Shown here: piece after piece, positions 35,120 to 43,053 of the stretch
How positions within the stretch are numbered: the stretch's first letter is position 1
Layout: every line of letters begins with the position of its first letter
DNA from: Halosaccharopolyspora lacisalsi
Lineage (GTDB): Bacteria; Actinomycetota; Actinomycetes; Mycobacteriales; Pseudonocardiaceae
Assembly (NCBI RefSeq): GCF_014137975.1
Contig: NZ_JACGWZ010000003.1
Coordinates: 461,501-525,500, forward strand
DNA length: 64,000 nt
Direction: 5' to 3'
Made by a program: the position numbers and the translations under genes
The notes under the pieces: model-generated
Seen by the model: the letters and a program-made list of their open reading frames with translations, nothing else
Told to the model about the DNA's origin: nothing
Databases searched by the model: none

Positions 35120-35525
35120 CGAACCCGCACGAGCGCGACTGTTCAGCAGCTGCTGACGCGGTACTTGGACAAGTACTTCGACCTCGAGGGTTGCGTCTAC
35201 CCGGCCACCCGGGATCTCGGCATCGAGCAGCCGGTGGTGGTCGGTGGGCGCTTGGTCACCTTCTGGGAGTCGGTGTCCGACGAGGAGGAATTCGTCCCGC
35301 TGGAGGAAGTCGCCCGGCTGATCCGGTGGTTGCCCGAGCTCGCCCGTTCGCGCGTGCCGAGCACCGGCCGCGGCTGGCCCATGCGACGCACCCGCGCTGA
35401 TCGACCTCGACGGTTTTGCGATCGGACCGCGTGAGCGGGACCTGGTGCGGACCACGATGTACTACGAACAGTTCGGCTCGGCACACCGAGCAGGAATACC
35501 GGAGCTTCGTTCGCTCCCCAGCGTT
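35120..35525 (+). pseudogene. Phosphotransferase (APH family) remnant
   Basis: Three fragments in three frames match an aminoglycoside-phosphotransferase-like enzyme. The first carries DLGIEQPVVVGGRLVTFWES and then VSDEEEFVPLEEVARLIRWL. The second, from 35397, is LIDLDGFAIGPRERDLVRTT followed by MYYEQFG. The third, near 35482, is HTEQEYRSFVRSPAF. In intact relatives these lie in this order, but about 100 residues with the catalytic HGDxxxxN loop separate the first two. Here that part is deleted, and a frameshift follows at about 35480. Dead gene. Confidence 0.6.
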
Positions 35526-35750
35526 CAGTCGGTGCCACGCCCGTGCAGCGACCCCAGTCCAATTCACCAGTACCCACGCCAGCACACCCGTAGCCGGCAG
35601 CAGAGCCGGGATGAGCGCGATCCCGCCGGGGTAGCAAGCTGCCTCAGACGTCGTGCACCGCGCCGCAGGGCTTGTCGATCATCGAGCACGGGCGCATTGT
35701 GCCTGGACGGACCGCATCAGCGGGCCGTATCGGTCGAATCACCGTCGTAG

Positions 35751-36747
35751 CTGCGAAACCCGCCGATTACCTTCGCCGCCGCCGAGAAAGCCGATGCCGC
35801 CGCACAGCAGGCCAAAGCGAAAGCCAGCACCCCGATCGCCCACGCCCCCGACGATCCGGCCGCCGCGCACGCGGCCAACAAGCAGGCAGAAGCCAACGCC
35901 AACGCCGCCGCGCAGGCCAGCCAGAACGCGGAAGAAGCTTGGGCCCGCGTCGACGACATCCGCCGCAAGGCCAAGGACCTGCAGGACCGGTGGGAAGACG
36001 ACGCCCGGACTGTCAAGAGCAAGCTCAACGACGCCACCAGCGTCGCACCGGGCTTCTGGGACGCCGTCGGCGACACGTTCTCCGACATGGGCAACTGGGT
36101 CGTCGACCACCTCGGCGAGATCGGCGACGGAGCCGGCATGATCGCCGCGGTCGCCGGAACGCTGTCGTTCATCCCCGGCGTCAACTTCATTACGGGACCG
36201 ATCATCCTCGTCACCGGCGGAGTCGCCCTGGCGGCCCACGGCAGTGAAATGGCCGTCGAGGATAAGTGGACCAGTCTGAACGCCTGGGTCGGCCTGGGCA
36301 CCGACGCACTCGGCATGCTCCCGGTCGTGGGGCCGAGGGCCAAGGGCGGAACTGCTGCTACGGAGGCACTGCACGTGGCCGACGGACTGGTCGACGCCGG
36401 TCGAGTGGGTGCCAAGACTTTCGCCGACGAGGCGTCGAACGCGGTGACCAAGATGGCAGAGCCCGCTGATGTGGCCAAGGCTTTTGGAAACAAGGTAGCT
36501 AGCACTACCGAGGGAGCCGACACGGTCGCGAAGGTGGAATCAGGGCACTTTCAACGTGGGCACTCAGGTCCCGGTCGCTGCCGACCTGGCGATCGGAAAC
36601 GAAACCACGGGAAACATCAAGGACGGGACGGGGTACGCCGCCCTGGGAGGCACAGGGGCTCAAACTTACGGTGACTGGCGGAGAAACATGAGACCGATTG
36701 GCGAGATGGGCGGATCCATCGCGAACTTCGCGAAAGCACTAGGGTAA
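35751..36747 (+). pseudogene. Type VII secretion effector-like protein, 5'-truncated and frameshifted
   Basis: The frame begins right after a stop (35748-35750) without a start codon: NPPITFAAAEKADAAAQQAK. It is the middle of an Ala/Lys-rich coiled coil (AEEAWARVDDIRRKAKDLQD) typical of actinobacterial ESX-associated toxins, followed by a helical hydrophobic hairpin (AAVAGTLSFIPGVNFITGPI) and an Ala-rich domain. At a GGG run (36543-36545) the frame shifts; the continuation GTFNVGTQVPVAADLAIGNE, ending in SIANFAKALG, is in another frame. One extra G explains it. The N-terminal WXG-like part is missing, so export and function are unlikely. Confidence 0.65.
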
Positions 36748-36756
36748 GAGACGACC

Positions 36757-37422
36757 ATGAGTTCCACGGAAACAACAGACGCATCCGATCATTTTCCGCT
36801 TGCTTCCTCGCTGCACTCGGGGGTCGAATCGATTGATCTTGCGGGGAGCTCGCAGGAACGAGCTGAGAAGCTGCTGGAATCGTTGCAACGCAACATGCCT
36901 GGATTGAGTGGCGAACAGCTCCTGCGCGTCATCATGGCCAATGAGCACTCGGGGCGGCGGATGGCCGAGGAAGGTGTGATCTACGCGGCCAACTTCGTCG
37001 GTCGCTCCGCACAAGATCCCACGGCGGCCACTACGGCACAGTTCACAGTATTGGTCCGTCACGCGGAGCTGAAAGCCTCCCAGCCGCTTACGGTGCTGGC
37101 CGAGGAGCTCCGCGGACAAACAGGGCGGGAAGTCGACTTCGTGGACCTGACCGTCGGTCGCTGCCTTGCCGTCGTCCAAGAGGATCAGGCCGAGCTGGAG
37201 GTCAACCTCACCGGTGCGGAGTCACAGGAAACTCGTCGCAGCCGCCAGTTCCAGCTCATCGTGCCAATGGCCAACCGTAATCAGTTGGCCATCTTCGCCC
37301 TGGCCACCGAATTCCTGTGGGACTGGGACGACTACGGCGCCATGATGGCCGAAATCTGCCAAACCATCTCCTGGAGCGAGACGCAGCGCCGCTCGATCGC
37401 CTCCAAACTGGAAGGACTGTGA
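36757..37422 (+). CDS. Hypothetical protein linked to the ESX effector remnant
   Basis: A 221-residue soluble protein 9 bp after the effector remnant. Helical segments (ERAEKLLESLQRNMPGLSGE) precede a mixed alpha/beta part with FTVLVRHAELKASQPLTVLA and RQFQLIVPMANRNQLAIFAL, ending FLWDWDDYGAMMAEICQTIS. The C-terminal part has the look of a PsbP/LpqN-like fold that accompanies secreted effectors, but I cannot verify this. No signal peptide. It could be an immunity protein or chaperone of the neighbouring effector; inference from position only. Confidence 0.6.
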   Translation: MSSTETTDASDHFPLASSLHSGVESIDLAGSSQERAEKLLESLQRNMPGLSGEQLLRVIMANEHSGRRMAEEGVIYAANFVGRSAQDPTAATTAQFTVLVRHAELKASQPLTVLAEELRGQTGREVDFVDLTVGRCLAVVQEDQAELEVNLTGAESQETRRSRQFQLIVPMANRNQLAIFALATEFLWDWDDYGAMMAEICQTISWSETQRRSIASKLEGL

Positions 37423-37449
37423 CAACAGTGGGTGCCAGGTGACTCATGC

Positions 37450-38034
37450 ATGATATTTTACTACATGTTCATCGCGGTTTTCGGAGTTTTTGTCGTCGTT
37501 TTCCTGTCCGTCGGAATTTTTGCCATAGCTCAGAATCGACTTCAGCCGCTTGAAAAGCGCCTGGATCGGGCTCGCCGGGACTTGCTGAAGAAGGAAACGA
37601 AAGCGGGCGCGTCGGAGTTGCGTTCCGGCGCGTACTCGAAGGTGACCCCGGAGATGCTGCGCGATATCGCAAATTCCGAAGGGTTCTGTTTCGTGGACGA
37701 GCTCGAGCGCTCTCTCAACTTTCAGAGATCAGTCGTGCAGTCCGGTGGCGAAAAATCGGGAACCCTTCAGGGCAGTCGCAACGACATGGACAGGGCTCTC
37801 GGCTATAAGCGACACCAAGAGCATCTGGAGAATACCCTGAGCGAAGCGGCCGATGCGGCTGACCTGACCCTGCGTCGCGACGAGCTGGGGGCCTTGCCGA
37901 AGGCGGAGATCCTACGCACCGCTCAGGAGCACGGCTGGGCGTTTCGGGATGAGGAGATCACAGGCAACGAGTGGCGTCTGCTGTTCCGGCGGGAGAATCC
38001 TCGGGGCGAGGTGCGGGGGCCGGTGGCGACGTGA
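37450..38034 (+). CDS. Membrane protein with two copies of a small GW/GF module
   Basis: A 194-residue protein with an N-terminal transmembrane helix (FIAVFGVFVVVFLSVGIFAI), then a basic coiled region (LEKRLDRARRDLLKKETK). Two related modules follow: residues 64-93 (KVTPEMLRDIANSEGFCFVD then ELERSLNFQR) and 148-181 (ALPKAEILRTAQEHGWAFRD then EEITGNEWRLLFRR). The same pattern ends the protein at 28043-28351 and begins the next gene's product. ATG 37450 is chosen as it sits at the helix; GTG 37432 is an alternative. Overlaps the next gene by GTGA. Function unknown. Confidence 0.6.
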   Translation: MIFYYMFIAVFGVFVVVFLSVGIFAIAQNRLQPLEKRLDRARRDLLKKETKAGASELRSGAYSKVTPEMLRDIANSEGFCFVDELERSLNFQRSVVQSGGEKSGTLQGSRNDMDRALGYKRHQEHLENTLSEAADAADLTLRRDELGALPKAEILRTAQEHGWAFRDEEITGNEWRLLFRRENPRGEVRGPVAT

Positions 38035-38696
38035 CTGGGCAGGAGCGCTCGCCGGAGGCGGAGTTCCTGGCTCGGCTCGACGGACTGACCACCGACATCT
38101 CGGGAACGGCTCGGGTTTCGCTGGCGGAGATGCCCGGCCGGATGTCGCTGTCCCGCTACCGCGAGCTCGCCGCCACTCGCGGGGGGACCGTGGAGGGGAT
38201 CTCACGCAGCGGGGGCTCGCTCCACTTCCAGGTCAAGCGCGCCAGGACGTCCGCAACGACACAGCGGCTCGGCCCGGAGTTCCTCAGCGGCCCCAGTCTC
38301 ACCGAACTGCGCGACAGTCCCCCGGCGCGGGAAGAAGCGGCGCGGGTGCTGCGCGAGACCAGCGTGGACGTCCTCTCCGACGCGGTTCTCGACGCGGTGC
38401 GTGGTCGCCATCTCGCCTGGCGGCGCAAGGTCGTGCGGTTCGGTTGGCTCAGTGCGTTACCCGCGGTGTTCGCGTTCACCGGCTTCCTCGCCCCCGACCT
38501 GTGGCGCGATGGCCACACCGGCGCCGGAAACGTTCTCGCGATCGCGTCACTGGTGTCGGTCGTGCTCTTCGCGGTCTTGCTCCCGCTTCCCATCCGATTC
38601 GAGAAGTCCCGCAAGGCCGCCATCGGCGACTACAAGTCAGCCTACGAACGAGTCGTCTCCGCGGCACTCGTTCCCAGCGGCCGCTCGCGCGAATGA
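38031..38696 (+). CDS. Two-helix membrane protein with the same N-terminal module
   Basis: A 221-residue protein translationally coupled to the preceding gene. Residues 38-70 (MSLSRYRELAATRGGTVEGI then SRSGGSLHFQVKR) match the module described for its neighbour. A helical central part (SVDVLSDAVLDAVRGRHLAW) and two transmembrane helices (WLSALPAVFAFTGFLAP and VLAIASLVSVVLFAVLLPLP) follow, then a cytoplasmic basic tail. No known family is recognised. With its partner it may form a membrane complex. Confidence 0.6.
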   Translation: MTGQERSPEAEFLARLDGLTTDISGTARVSLAEMPGRMSLSRYRELAATRGGTVEGISRSGGSLHFQVKRARTSATTQRLGPEFLSGPSLTELRDSPPAREEAARVLRETSVDVLSDAVLDAVRGRHLAWRRKVVRFGWLSALPAVFAFTGFLAPDLWRDGHTGAGNVLAIASLVSVVLFAVLLPLPIRFEKSRKAAIGDYKSAYERVVSAALVPSGRSRE

Positions 38697-38731
38697 CTCT
38701 GGCGCTGTCGTAGCCCCCCTCAGCAGACGCT

Positions 38732-39394
38732 TCATCGGTGCAGAGCCGAGGCCATGAGGTTGTCGGCCAGTCCGGAGGCGGCCTGTCGGTCGAGCGGGGC
38801 ATGGCCGAGCAGGAGTCGGTACCACAGGACCCCGTATGCCTGGTCGACCGGAACGCCCAGGTCGACATCGGCGGCGATCTCGCCGCGCTGTTGCCCGCGC
38901 TCCAGGAGTTCGCGCAACTCCTCGCGCCGTGTCGCGGTGAAGTCCGCGACGGCTTCGGTCAGGTAGGAGCCCTGCTGGGCACCGGCCATGATCCGACGCA
39001 ACATCCGCTGGTTGGCCGACTGCGCTGCTCCTGCGAAAGTATCGGCCAGGAACGTGGTCAGGTCCTCGTGCACCGTTCCGGTGTCGGGCACGCGGGCACG
39101 CGTGTGGGCTCGCCGGTTCATCGCCTCGGCCACGACGGCCCCTTTCGAGGGCCACCAGCGGTAGAGCGTTTGCTTACCGACTCCAGCGGCCTGGGCGATC
39201 GCCTCCATCGTGAGGTGCCGACCATCGCGCACCAAGCCCGTGCAGGCATTGAGGATCGTCTCGCGCGCAGCCTCGTCGCGCCGGTGAATATCGACGATAC
39301 CGCCGCCGGCGGCATCGTCCTGACGACGTCCGGAGGACTCGTCCCACCGGGGCGCCGACGTGCCGGCCTGACCGCCCACTCCTTTACTCGTCAC
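38732..39394 (-). CDS. TetR-family transcriptional regulator
   Basis: A TetR-type repressor of about 220 residues. The DNA-binding domain is ARETILNACTGLVRDGRHLT, then MEAIAQAAGVGKQTLYRWWP, with the recognition helix at VGKQTLYRW. The ligand-binding part carries the TetR_C-type ending DVDLGVPVDQAYGVLWYRLL. The start is uncertain: GTG 39394 gives a ~45-residue N-terminal extension before the domain and ATG 39484 an even longer one. No obvious target gene is adjacent, so the operator may lie in its own promoter. Confidence 0.8.
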   Translation of the reverse strand: MTSKGVGGQAGTSAPRWDESSGRRQDDAAGGGIVDIHRRDEAARETILNACTGLVRDGRHLTMEAIAQAAGVGKQTLYRWWPSKGAVVAEAMNRRAHTRARVPDTGTVHEDLTTFLADTFAGAAQSANQRMLRRIMAGAQQGSYLTEAVADFTATRREELRELLERGQQRGEIAADVDLGVPVDQAYGVLWYRLLLGHAPLDRQAASGLADNLMASALHR

Positions 39395-39721
39395 GTGCTC
39401 GGTCAGACCCGACAAATCCACACCGGCTGGCTCGAGAACGACCACGACCGGATCGGTTACGCGCCACACGCCCGGGGCGGTCATCGGCTCCCGCCCTCGC
39501 AGCTCGTCTACCGGCTGGCCGTGGGCTACGGAACTCGACGCGGACTCCGCACTCGCCGAGGGCACTGACCCCGGCTGTCGGTGCTGGTTCCCGCCCAGTT
39601 CGCGCGCTCGCCACAAGAAGCGCCTGCCGCGTCCGAGCGTCCGGTCGGTGCTGCGCGGCGTTCGGGCTGCTTCGATGAACCCGTACGGCCGGATCCGCAA
39701 CGCCACGTTTCCGGTGACGTA

Positions 39722-40426
39722 TCAGCGTTCGGCGTTCTTGCGGAGCTCCGTTTCGGCGACGGCGACTCGGGCGGCCTTGTCGGGCGGCGGCGCCACGGTC
39801 ACTCCGGCGTCGGTGAGGAGGCGGAGGTCGAGGGACCACTGGTGTGCCGAGCGTCGTTCCCACAGAGCGAAGGCGCTCCGCACGTGTTCGGAGGCCTTCT
39901 CCTCGGACATGCCTGTCACCGCTCGCAGGTGTGCGAACGCGTGCTCGGCGTGACCGCGGACCCGGGCCAGCCCGAAGTGGGTGACCCGGTGGCAGTCGGT
40001 GCACAGGCAGATGAGGCGCCGCAACGCCTGTACTCGCTCCCGTTCGTCATAGTCCCACCGCTCGTGGACTTCCATCCAGAACCTGCTCGCACGGTCCTCC
40101 GCGCGGTCGCAGACCTCGCAGCGCTGCCCTGCTCGGCGCGTGACCACGCGACGCAGCCGTTCCCAGTCCTTGCCGGCGACGCAGGAACGCACGTTGGTGA
40201 ACCAGCACGACGAGGGAACCGGATCGACGAAGAGCCCGGAACCGAACGAACGGTCCTCCCCGGGCAGCGGATCGGGGACGTCGGGAAGCGCCTCCCAGCG
40301 TCGCAGAGCGGTCATCCCCGGACGCGGGGCGTACCAGCGTTTCTCGGCAGGGTCCCATCGCGCTCCGTGACGCTTGGCCTCGTCCTTCTCGTGGAAGGAC
40401 ACGTCCAGCCAGGTTCGTCGGGTCAT
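39722..40426 (-). CDS. DUF5710 and HNH-type zinc-finger protein
   Basis: A 234-residue protein with two parts. Residues 1-45 (TWLDVSFHEKDEAKRHGARW then DPAEKRWYAP) form a DUF5710 module, often attached to DNA-processing enzymes. Residues ~95-165 have an HNH-like zinc fold: CEVCDRAED, then WMEVHERWDYDERERVQ and LICLCTDCHRVTHFG, with CxxC pairs and catalytic-type His. It may be a nuclease or a DNA-binding protein. AGAAGGAGG precedes the ATG. It is divergent from an exonuclease gene, which fits nucleic-acid work. Confidence 0.75.
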   Translation of the reverse strand: MTRRTWLDVSFHEKDEAKRHGARWDPAEKRWYAPRPGMTALRRWEALPDVPDPLPGEDRSFGSGLFVDPVPSSCWFTNVRSCVAGKDWERLRRVVTRRAGQRCEVCDRAEDRASRFWMEVHERWDYDERERVQALRRLICLCTDCHRVTHFGLARVRGHAEHAFAHLRAVTGMSEEKASEHVRSAFALWERRSAHQWSLDLRLLTDAGVTVAPPPDKAARVAVAETELRKNAER

Positions 40427-40558
40427 GATCCTCCTTCTCCCGCCGACCATGAGGAAATCACAGTTCCGCGGTGTTGTGGGACGAGCCGTCGTGATCACAC
40501 CGGGTAACGCTTTCGCCGTGATTTTCCCGGTGCACCGCCCCGCGGTTACGGTCGGATC

Positions 40559-41335
40559 ATGAACCCTTCCCCCGTGACATGGGCCGACGGTGCGCTCGCG
40601 GCCTTCGACGTGGAATCCACCGGGGTGGACACCGACAACGACCGGGTGGTGACGGCCACGGTGATCTCCATCGAGCCCGGCAGCCGGCCCGTGGTCCGGA
40701 GCTGGCTGGCCGATCCCGGTATGGAGATCCCGGAGCAGGCCACCGAGGTGCACGGCATCAGCACCGAGCACGCTCGCGAGCACGGTCGGGACGCGTCCAC
40801 CGTCGTGGCCGAGATCGCCGAGGTGCTGGCCGAGGTGTGGACGGGGACGAGTCCGTTGTGCGCCTTCAACGCCAGTTTCGACCTGTCGTTGCTGTCCGCC
40901 GAACTCCGCCGTCACCACCAGCGGCCGCTGGACATCACCGGCCCGGTGGTCGATCCCATGTGCATCGACAAGCAGGTGGACCGCTTCCGCAAGGGCAAAC
41001 GCACGCTCGGCGCACTGTGCGAGCACCATCGCGTGCGCCTCGACGACGCTCACAGCTCCGCTGGTGACTCGCTGGCCTGCGCTCGGCTGGCGTGGCGACT
41101 GGCCAAGGACTACCCCGAGCAGATCGGTACCGTCGATCCGGGCGAACTGCACGAGCAACAGCGGGGCTGGTACCGCACGCAGCAACTCGGTTTCGCCGAC
41201 TACCTCGATCGCCTGGCCACGGGGAAGGACGATCAGCACGAGGTCGAACAACTTCGCCGACGGGCCACCGACGTGCGTTCGGCCGCCGACGACTGGCCAC
41301 TGCGCACCACCGCCTCGGAGCTCGCCTTCGACTGA
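40559..41335 (+). CDS. DEDDh 3'-5' exonuclease (DnaQ-like)
   Basis: A 258-residue exonuclease of the DNA polymerase III epsilon/RNase T fold. ExoI is D17/E19 in AAFDVESTGVDTDNDRVV, ExoII is Asp in CAFNASFDLSLLSAEL, and ExoIII is H-x4-D in DDAHSSAGDSLACARLA, so all five DEDDh residues are present. The C-terminal ~70 residues are a charged helical extension (DQHEVEQLRRRATDVRS). TACGGT lies 6 nt before the ATG and no ribosome site is present, so translation is probably leaderless. This is an extra DnaQ-like enzyme, not the replicative proofreader. Confidence 0.88.
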   Translation: MNPSPVTWADGALAAFDVESTGVDTDNDRVVTATVISIEPGSRPVVRSWLADPGMEIPEQATEVHGISTEHAREHGRDASTVVAEIAEVLAEVWTGTSPLCAFNASFDLSLLSAELRRHHQRPLDITGPVVDPMCIDKQVDRFRKGKRTLGALCEHHRVRLDDAHSSAGDSLACARLAWRLAKDYPEQIGTVDPGELHEQQRGWYRTQQLGFADYLDRLATGKDDQHEVEQLRRRATDVRSAADDWPLRTTASELAFD

Positions 41336-41494
41336 CGACGGCCGGCGGATCCGAACTCCGGAGGGAAGTGAGTGCGCGGCTACCCTCCTCCAGCACGGTC
41401 GTCGCTCGGTGGCGGCGGAAAAACCTGCCGACACGCGTGCGTCGGCGGGTGCTTGACGCCGGGGTCGGCGGACCGGCCGCTTTAGCGTCGGTGT

Positions 41495-41974
41495 ATGGAC
41501 TTTCGCGATGAGCTCCGAGTCGGAGAGCACACCTACAGCGTCCGGGCCGGCACCTCGGACTGCGCGGACCAACCCGCGTCGGTGGCGGTGGAGTTCACCG
41601 GCGCCGACGCCGACGGCCGGATCGTTGCCGAAGGCAACCTGTTGATGGCCGTGGAGGGCTTCGCTGATGCGGTGGCTTTCCTGACGCGCACTCTCGACGG
41701 TGCGGCCGCTCTGCACGGTGTTCGACCGACGGGCCTGAATACCGCGCGTGCTCGCTCGCGGCCCGCCAACGCGGGGCAGCCGTGGACCGAAGAACTTGAC
41801 GAACGTCTGCGACAGCGCTGGATGGCCGCCGCGGAGACCTCCGGTGGTGAGCTGCTGGCCGAGCTGGCTCGGGACTTCGCCCGCACCCGGGGATCGATTC
41901 GTGCTCGGGTCGCCTACCTGGGATGCGACCCCGATGTGCCCGGGCGTGCCCGGACTACCGCGGATCAGCCTTGA
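41495..41974 (+). CDS. Hypothetical protein with SANT/Myb-like C-terminal motif
   Basis: A 159-residue protein. The N-terminal half (VGEHTYSVRAGTSDCADQPA, then VAVEFTGADADGRIVAEGNL) is beta-rich. The C-terminal half reads NAGQPWTEELDERLRQRWMA, then LLAELARDFARTRGSIRARV and AYLG. This resembles small bacterial helix-turn-helix modules of the WTxEEdexLxxxW...R(T/S)xgaIraRL type, suggesting DNA binding. TAGCGT lies 6 nt before the ATG (leaderless layout). No family name can be given. Confidence 0.6.
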   Translation: MDFRDELRVGEHTYSVRAGTSDCADQPASVAVEFTGADADGRIVAEGNLLMAVEGFADAVAFLTRTLDGAAALHGVRPTGLNTARARSRPANAGQPWTEELDERLRQRWMAAAETSGGELLAELARDFARTRGSIRARVAYLGCDPDVPGRARTTADQP

Positions 41975-42194
41975 AGCACGCGGAAACGAATGCCCGCTTC
42001 GGGGCGGGCGCACCCGTATTCGACGGTGCGGCGGTGGGAATTCGTCAGGAGTCCGGCAATTCGTGGCCAGCCATGACGAAAATTCGTATTACGGCGTGCC
42101 GAAACGATTGTTTGGAGGAAGCGCATTTCGGGATGCGAGTGTTGGACGGCACACGCTTATTGAACATCACCGAAAAAGGGGATAACGTCATGTG

Positions 42195-42310
42195 GCGAGA
42201 AGGGGAGTAGCCTGCAATCTCCTGCGTCGACACACTGGTGCCTGGTGGTACCCGGCCGGGAAGCCCTGTAATGGGTGGGCAAGACCTTCGACCAGGCCTA
42301 CTACGCCGGG
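42195..42310 (+). ncRNA. yybP-ykoY manganese riboswitch
   Basis: The leader of the exporter gene carries the class signatures GGGGAGTAGC at 42202-42211 and GGGCAAGACCTTCGACC near 42277-42293. The closing CCTACT follows, and AGTAG (42206-42210) can pair with CTACT (42298-42302) to form P1. TTGAAC and GATAAC spaced 16-17 nt upstream make a plausible promoter. Known members bind Mn2+ and switch on Mn exporters. Confidence 0.75.
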
Positions 42311-42358
42311 TCGAAGCGTCGTGTCTTCGTCTCCGGCGGCGACCGAAGGGCGACTCCA

Positions 42359-42937
42359 GTGCTGACCAGCATCGCGGTGAGTTCGACGGCGATTTTCGTC
42401 GCCGAACTCGGCGACAAGTCCCAGTTGATGGCGATGACCTTCGCCACCCGGTACCGGGCCTGGCAGGTGCTGCTCGGAATTACCGCGGCGACGACGGTCG
42501 TCCATGCGGGTTCGGTCGCGCTCGGTCTGGGAATGGGCAACCTGATACCCGCCGGGTGGGTCGGCCTGGTCGCGGGAGTGGCCTTTTTGGGATTCGCGGC
42601 CTGGACCGCTCGGGGGGACCGGCTCACGGACACGGAAAGGAACCGGGCCGCCCGGAGCACGGGTTCGGCCGTGCTGGCGGTGACGGCCGCCTTCTTTCTC
42701 GCCGAGCTGGGTGACAAGACGATGCTGGCGACCATCACCCTGGCCACCCAGCACGGGTGGTTGGGTACCTGGATCGGCTCCACCGTGGGCATGGTGCTGG
42801 CGGATGCTCTGGCGATCGGGGTCGGGCTGCTGTTCGGCAAGCATCTGCCGGAACGTCTCGTTCGCTACGGTGCCGCGTTTTTGTTCGCCGTGTTCGGTGT
42901 CTGGATGACGGTGGACGCGGTGCTGACGTTGGTGTGA
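42359..42937 (+). CDS. Manganese exporter, UPF0016/GDT1 family
   Basis: A 192-residue polytopic membrane protein with six predicted helices. The duplicated family signature is complete: FVAELGDKSQLMAMTFATRY near residue 12 and FLAELGDKTMLATITLATQH near 115. The E-x-G-D-K-(S/T) motifs line the Mn2+/Ca2+ path. Bacterial relatives (MneA, MntX) export Mn2+, which agrees with the upstream manganese riboswitch. The GTG start gives the conserved N-terminus; an upstream in-frame start would run through the riboswitch. Confidence 0.9.
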   Translation: MLTSIAVSSTAIFVAELGDKSQLMAMTFATRYRAWQVLLGITAATTVVHAGSVALGLGMGNLIPAGWVGLVAGVAFLGFAAWTARGDRLTDTERNRAARSTGSAVLAVTAAFFLAELGDKTMLATITLATQHGWLGTWIGSTVGMVLADALAIGVGLLFGKHLPERLVRYGAAFLFAVFGVWMTVDAVLTLV

Positions 42938-43053
42938 GTTCGCTCGGCGGGGAGGTCGTGCGGGCACAGGAGGTCCTTGAGCGTCACCGCACGGCCGGAT
43001 GATGTGCTGGAGACGTAGTTGGACCGCCACTAGTGCCCGCGATCGGAGAGACG

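Noticed and set aside
35256-35585. Minus-strand frame with VLAWVLVNWTGVAARAWHRLN
   Set aside because: Looks membrane-like but overlaps the better-supported phosphotransferase remnant on the plus strand and has no start signal.
42073-42210. 45-codon frame MTKIRITACRNDCLEEAH...
   Set aside because: It runs through the promoter and its stop lies in the GGGGAGTAG signature of the riboswitch; no ribosome site.
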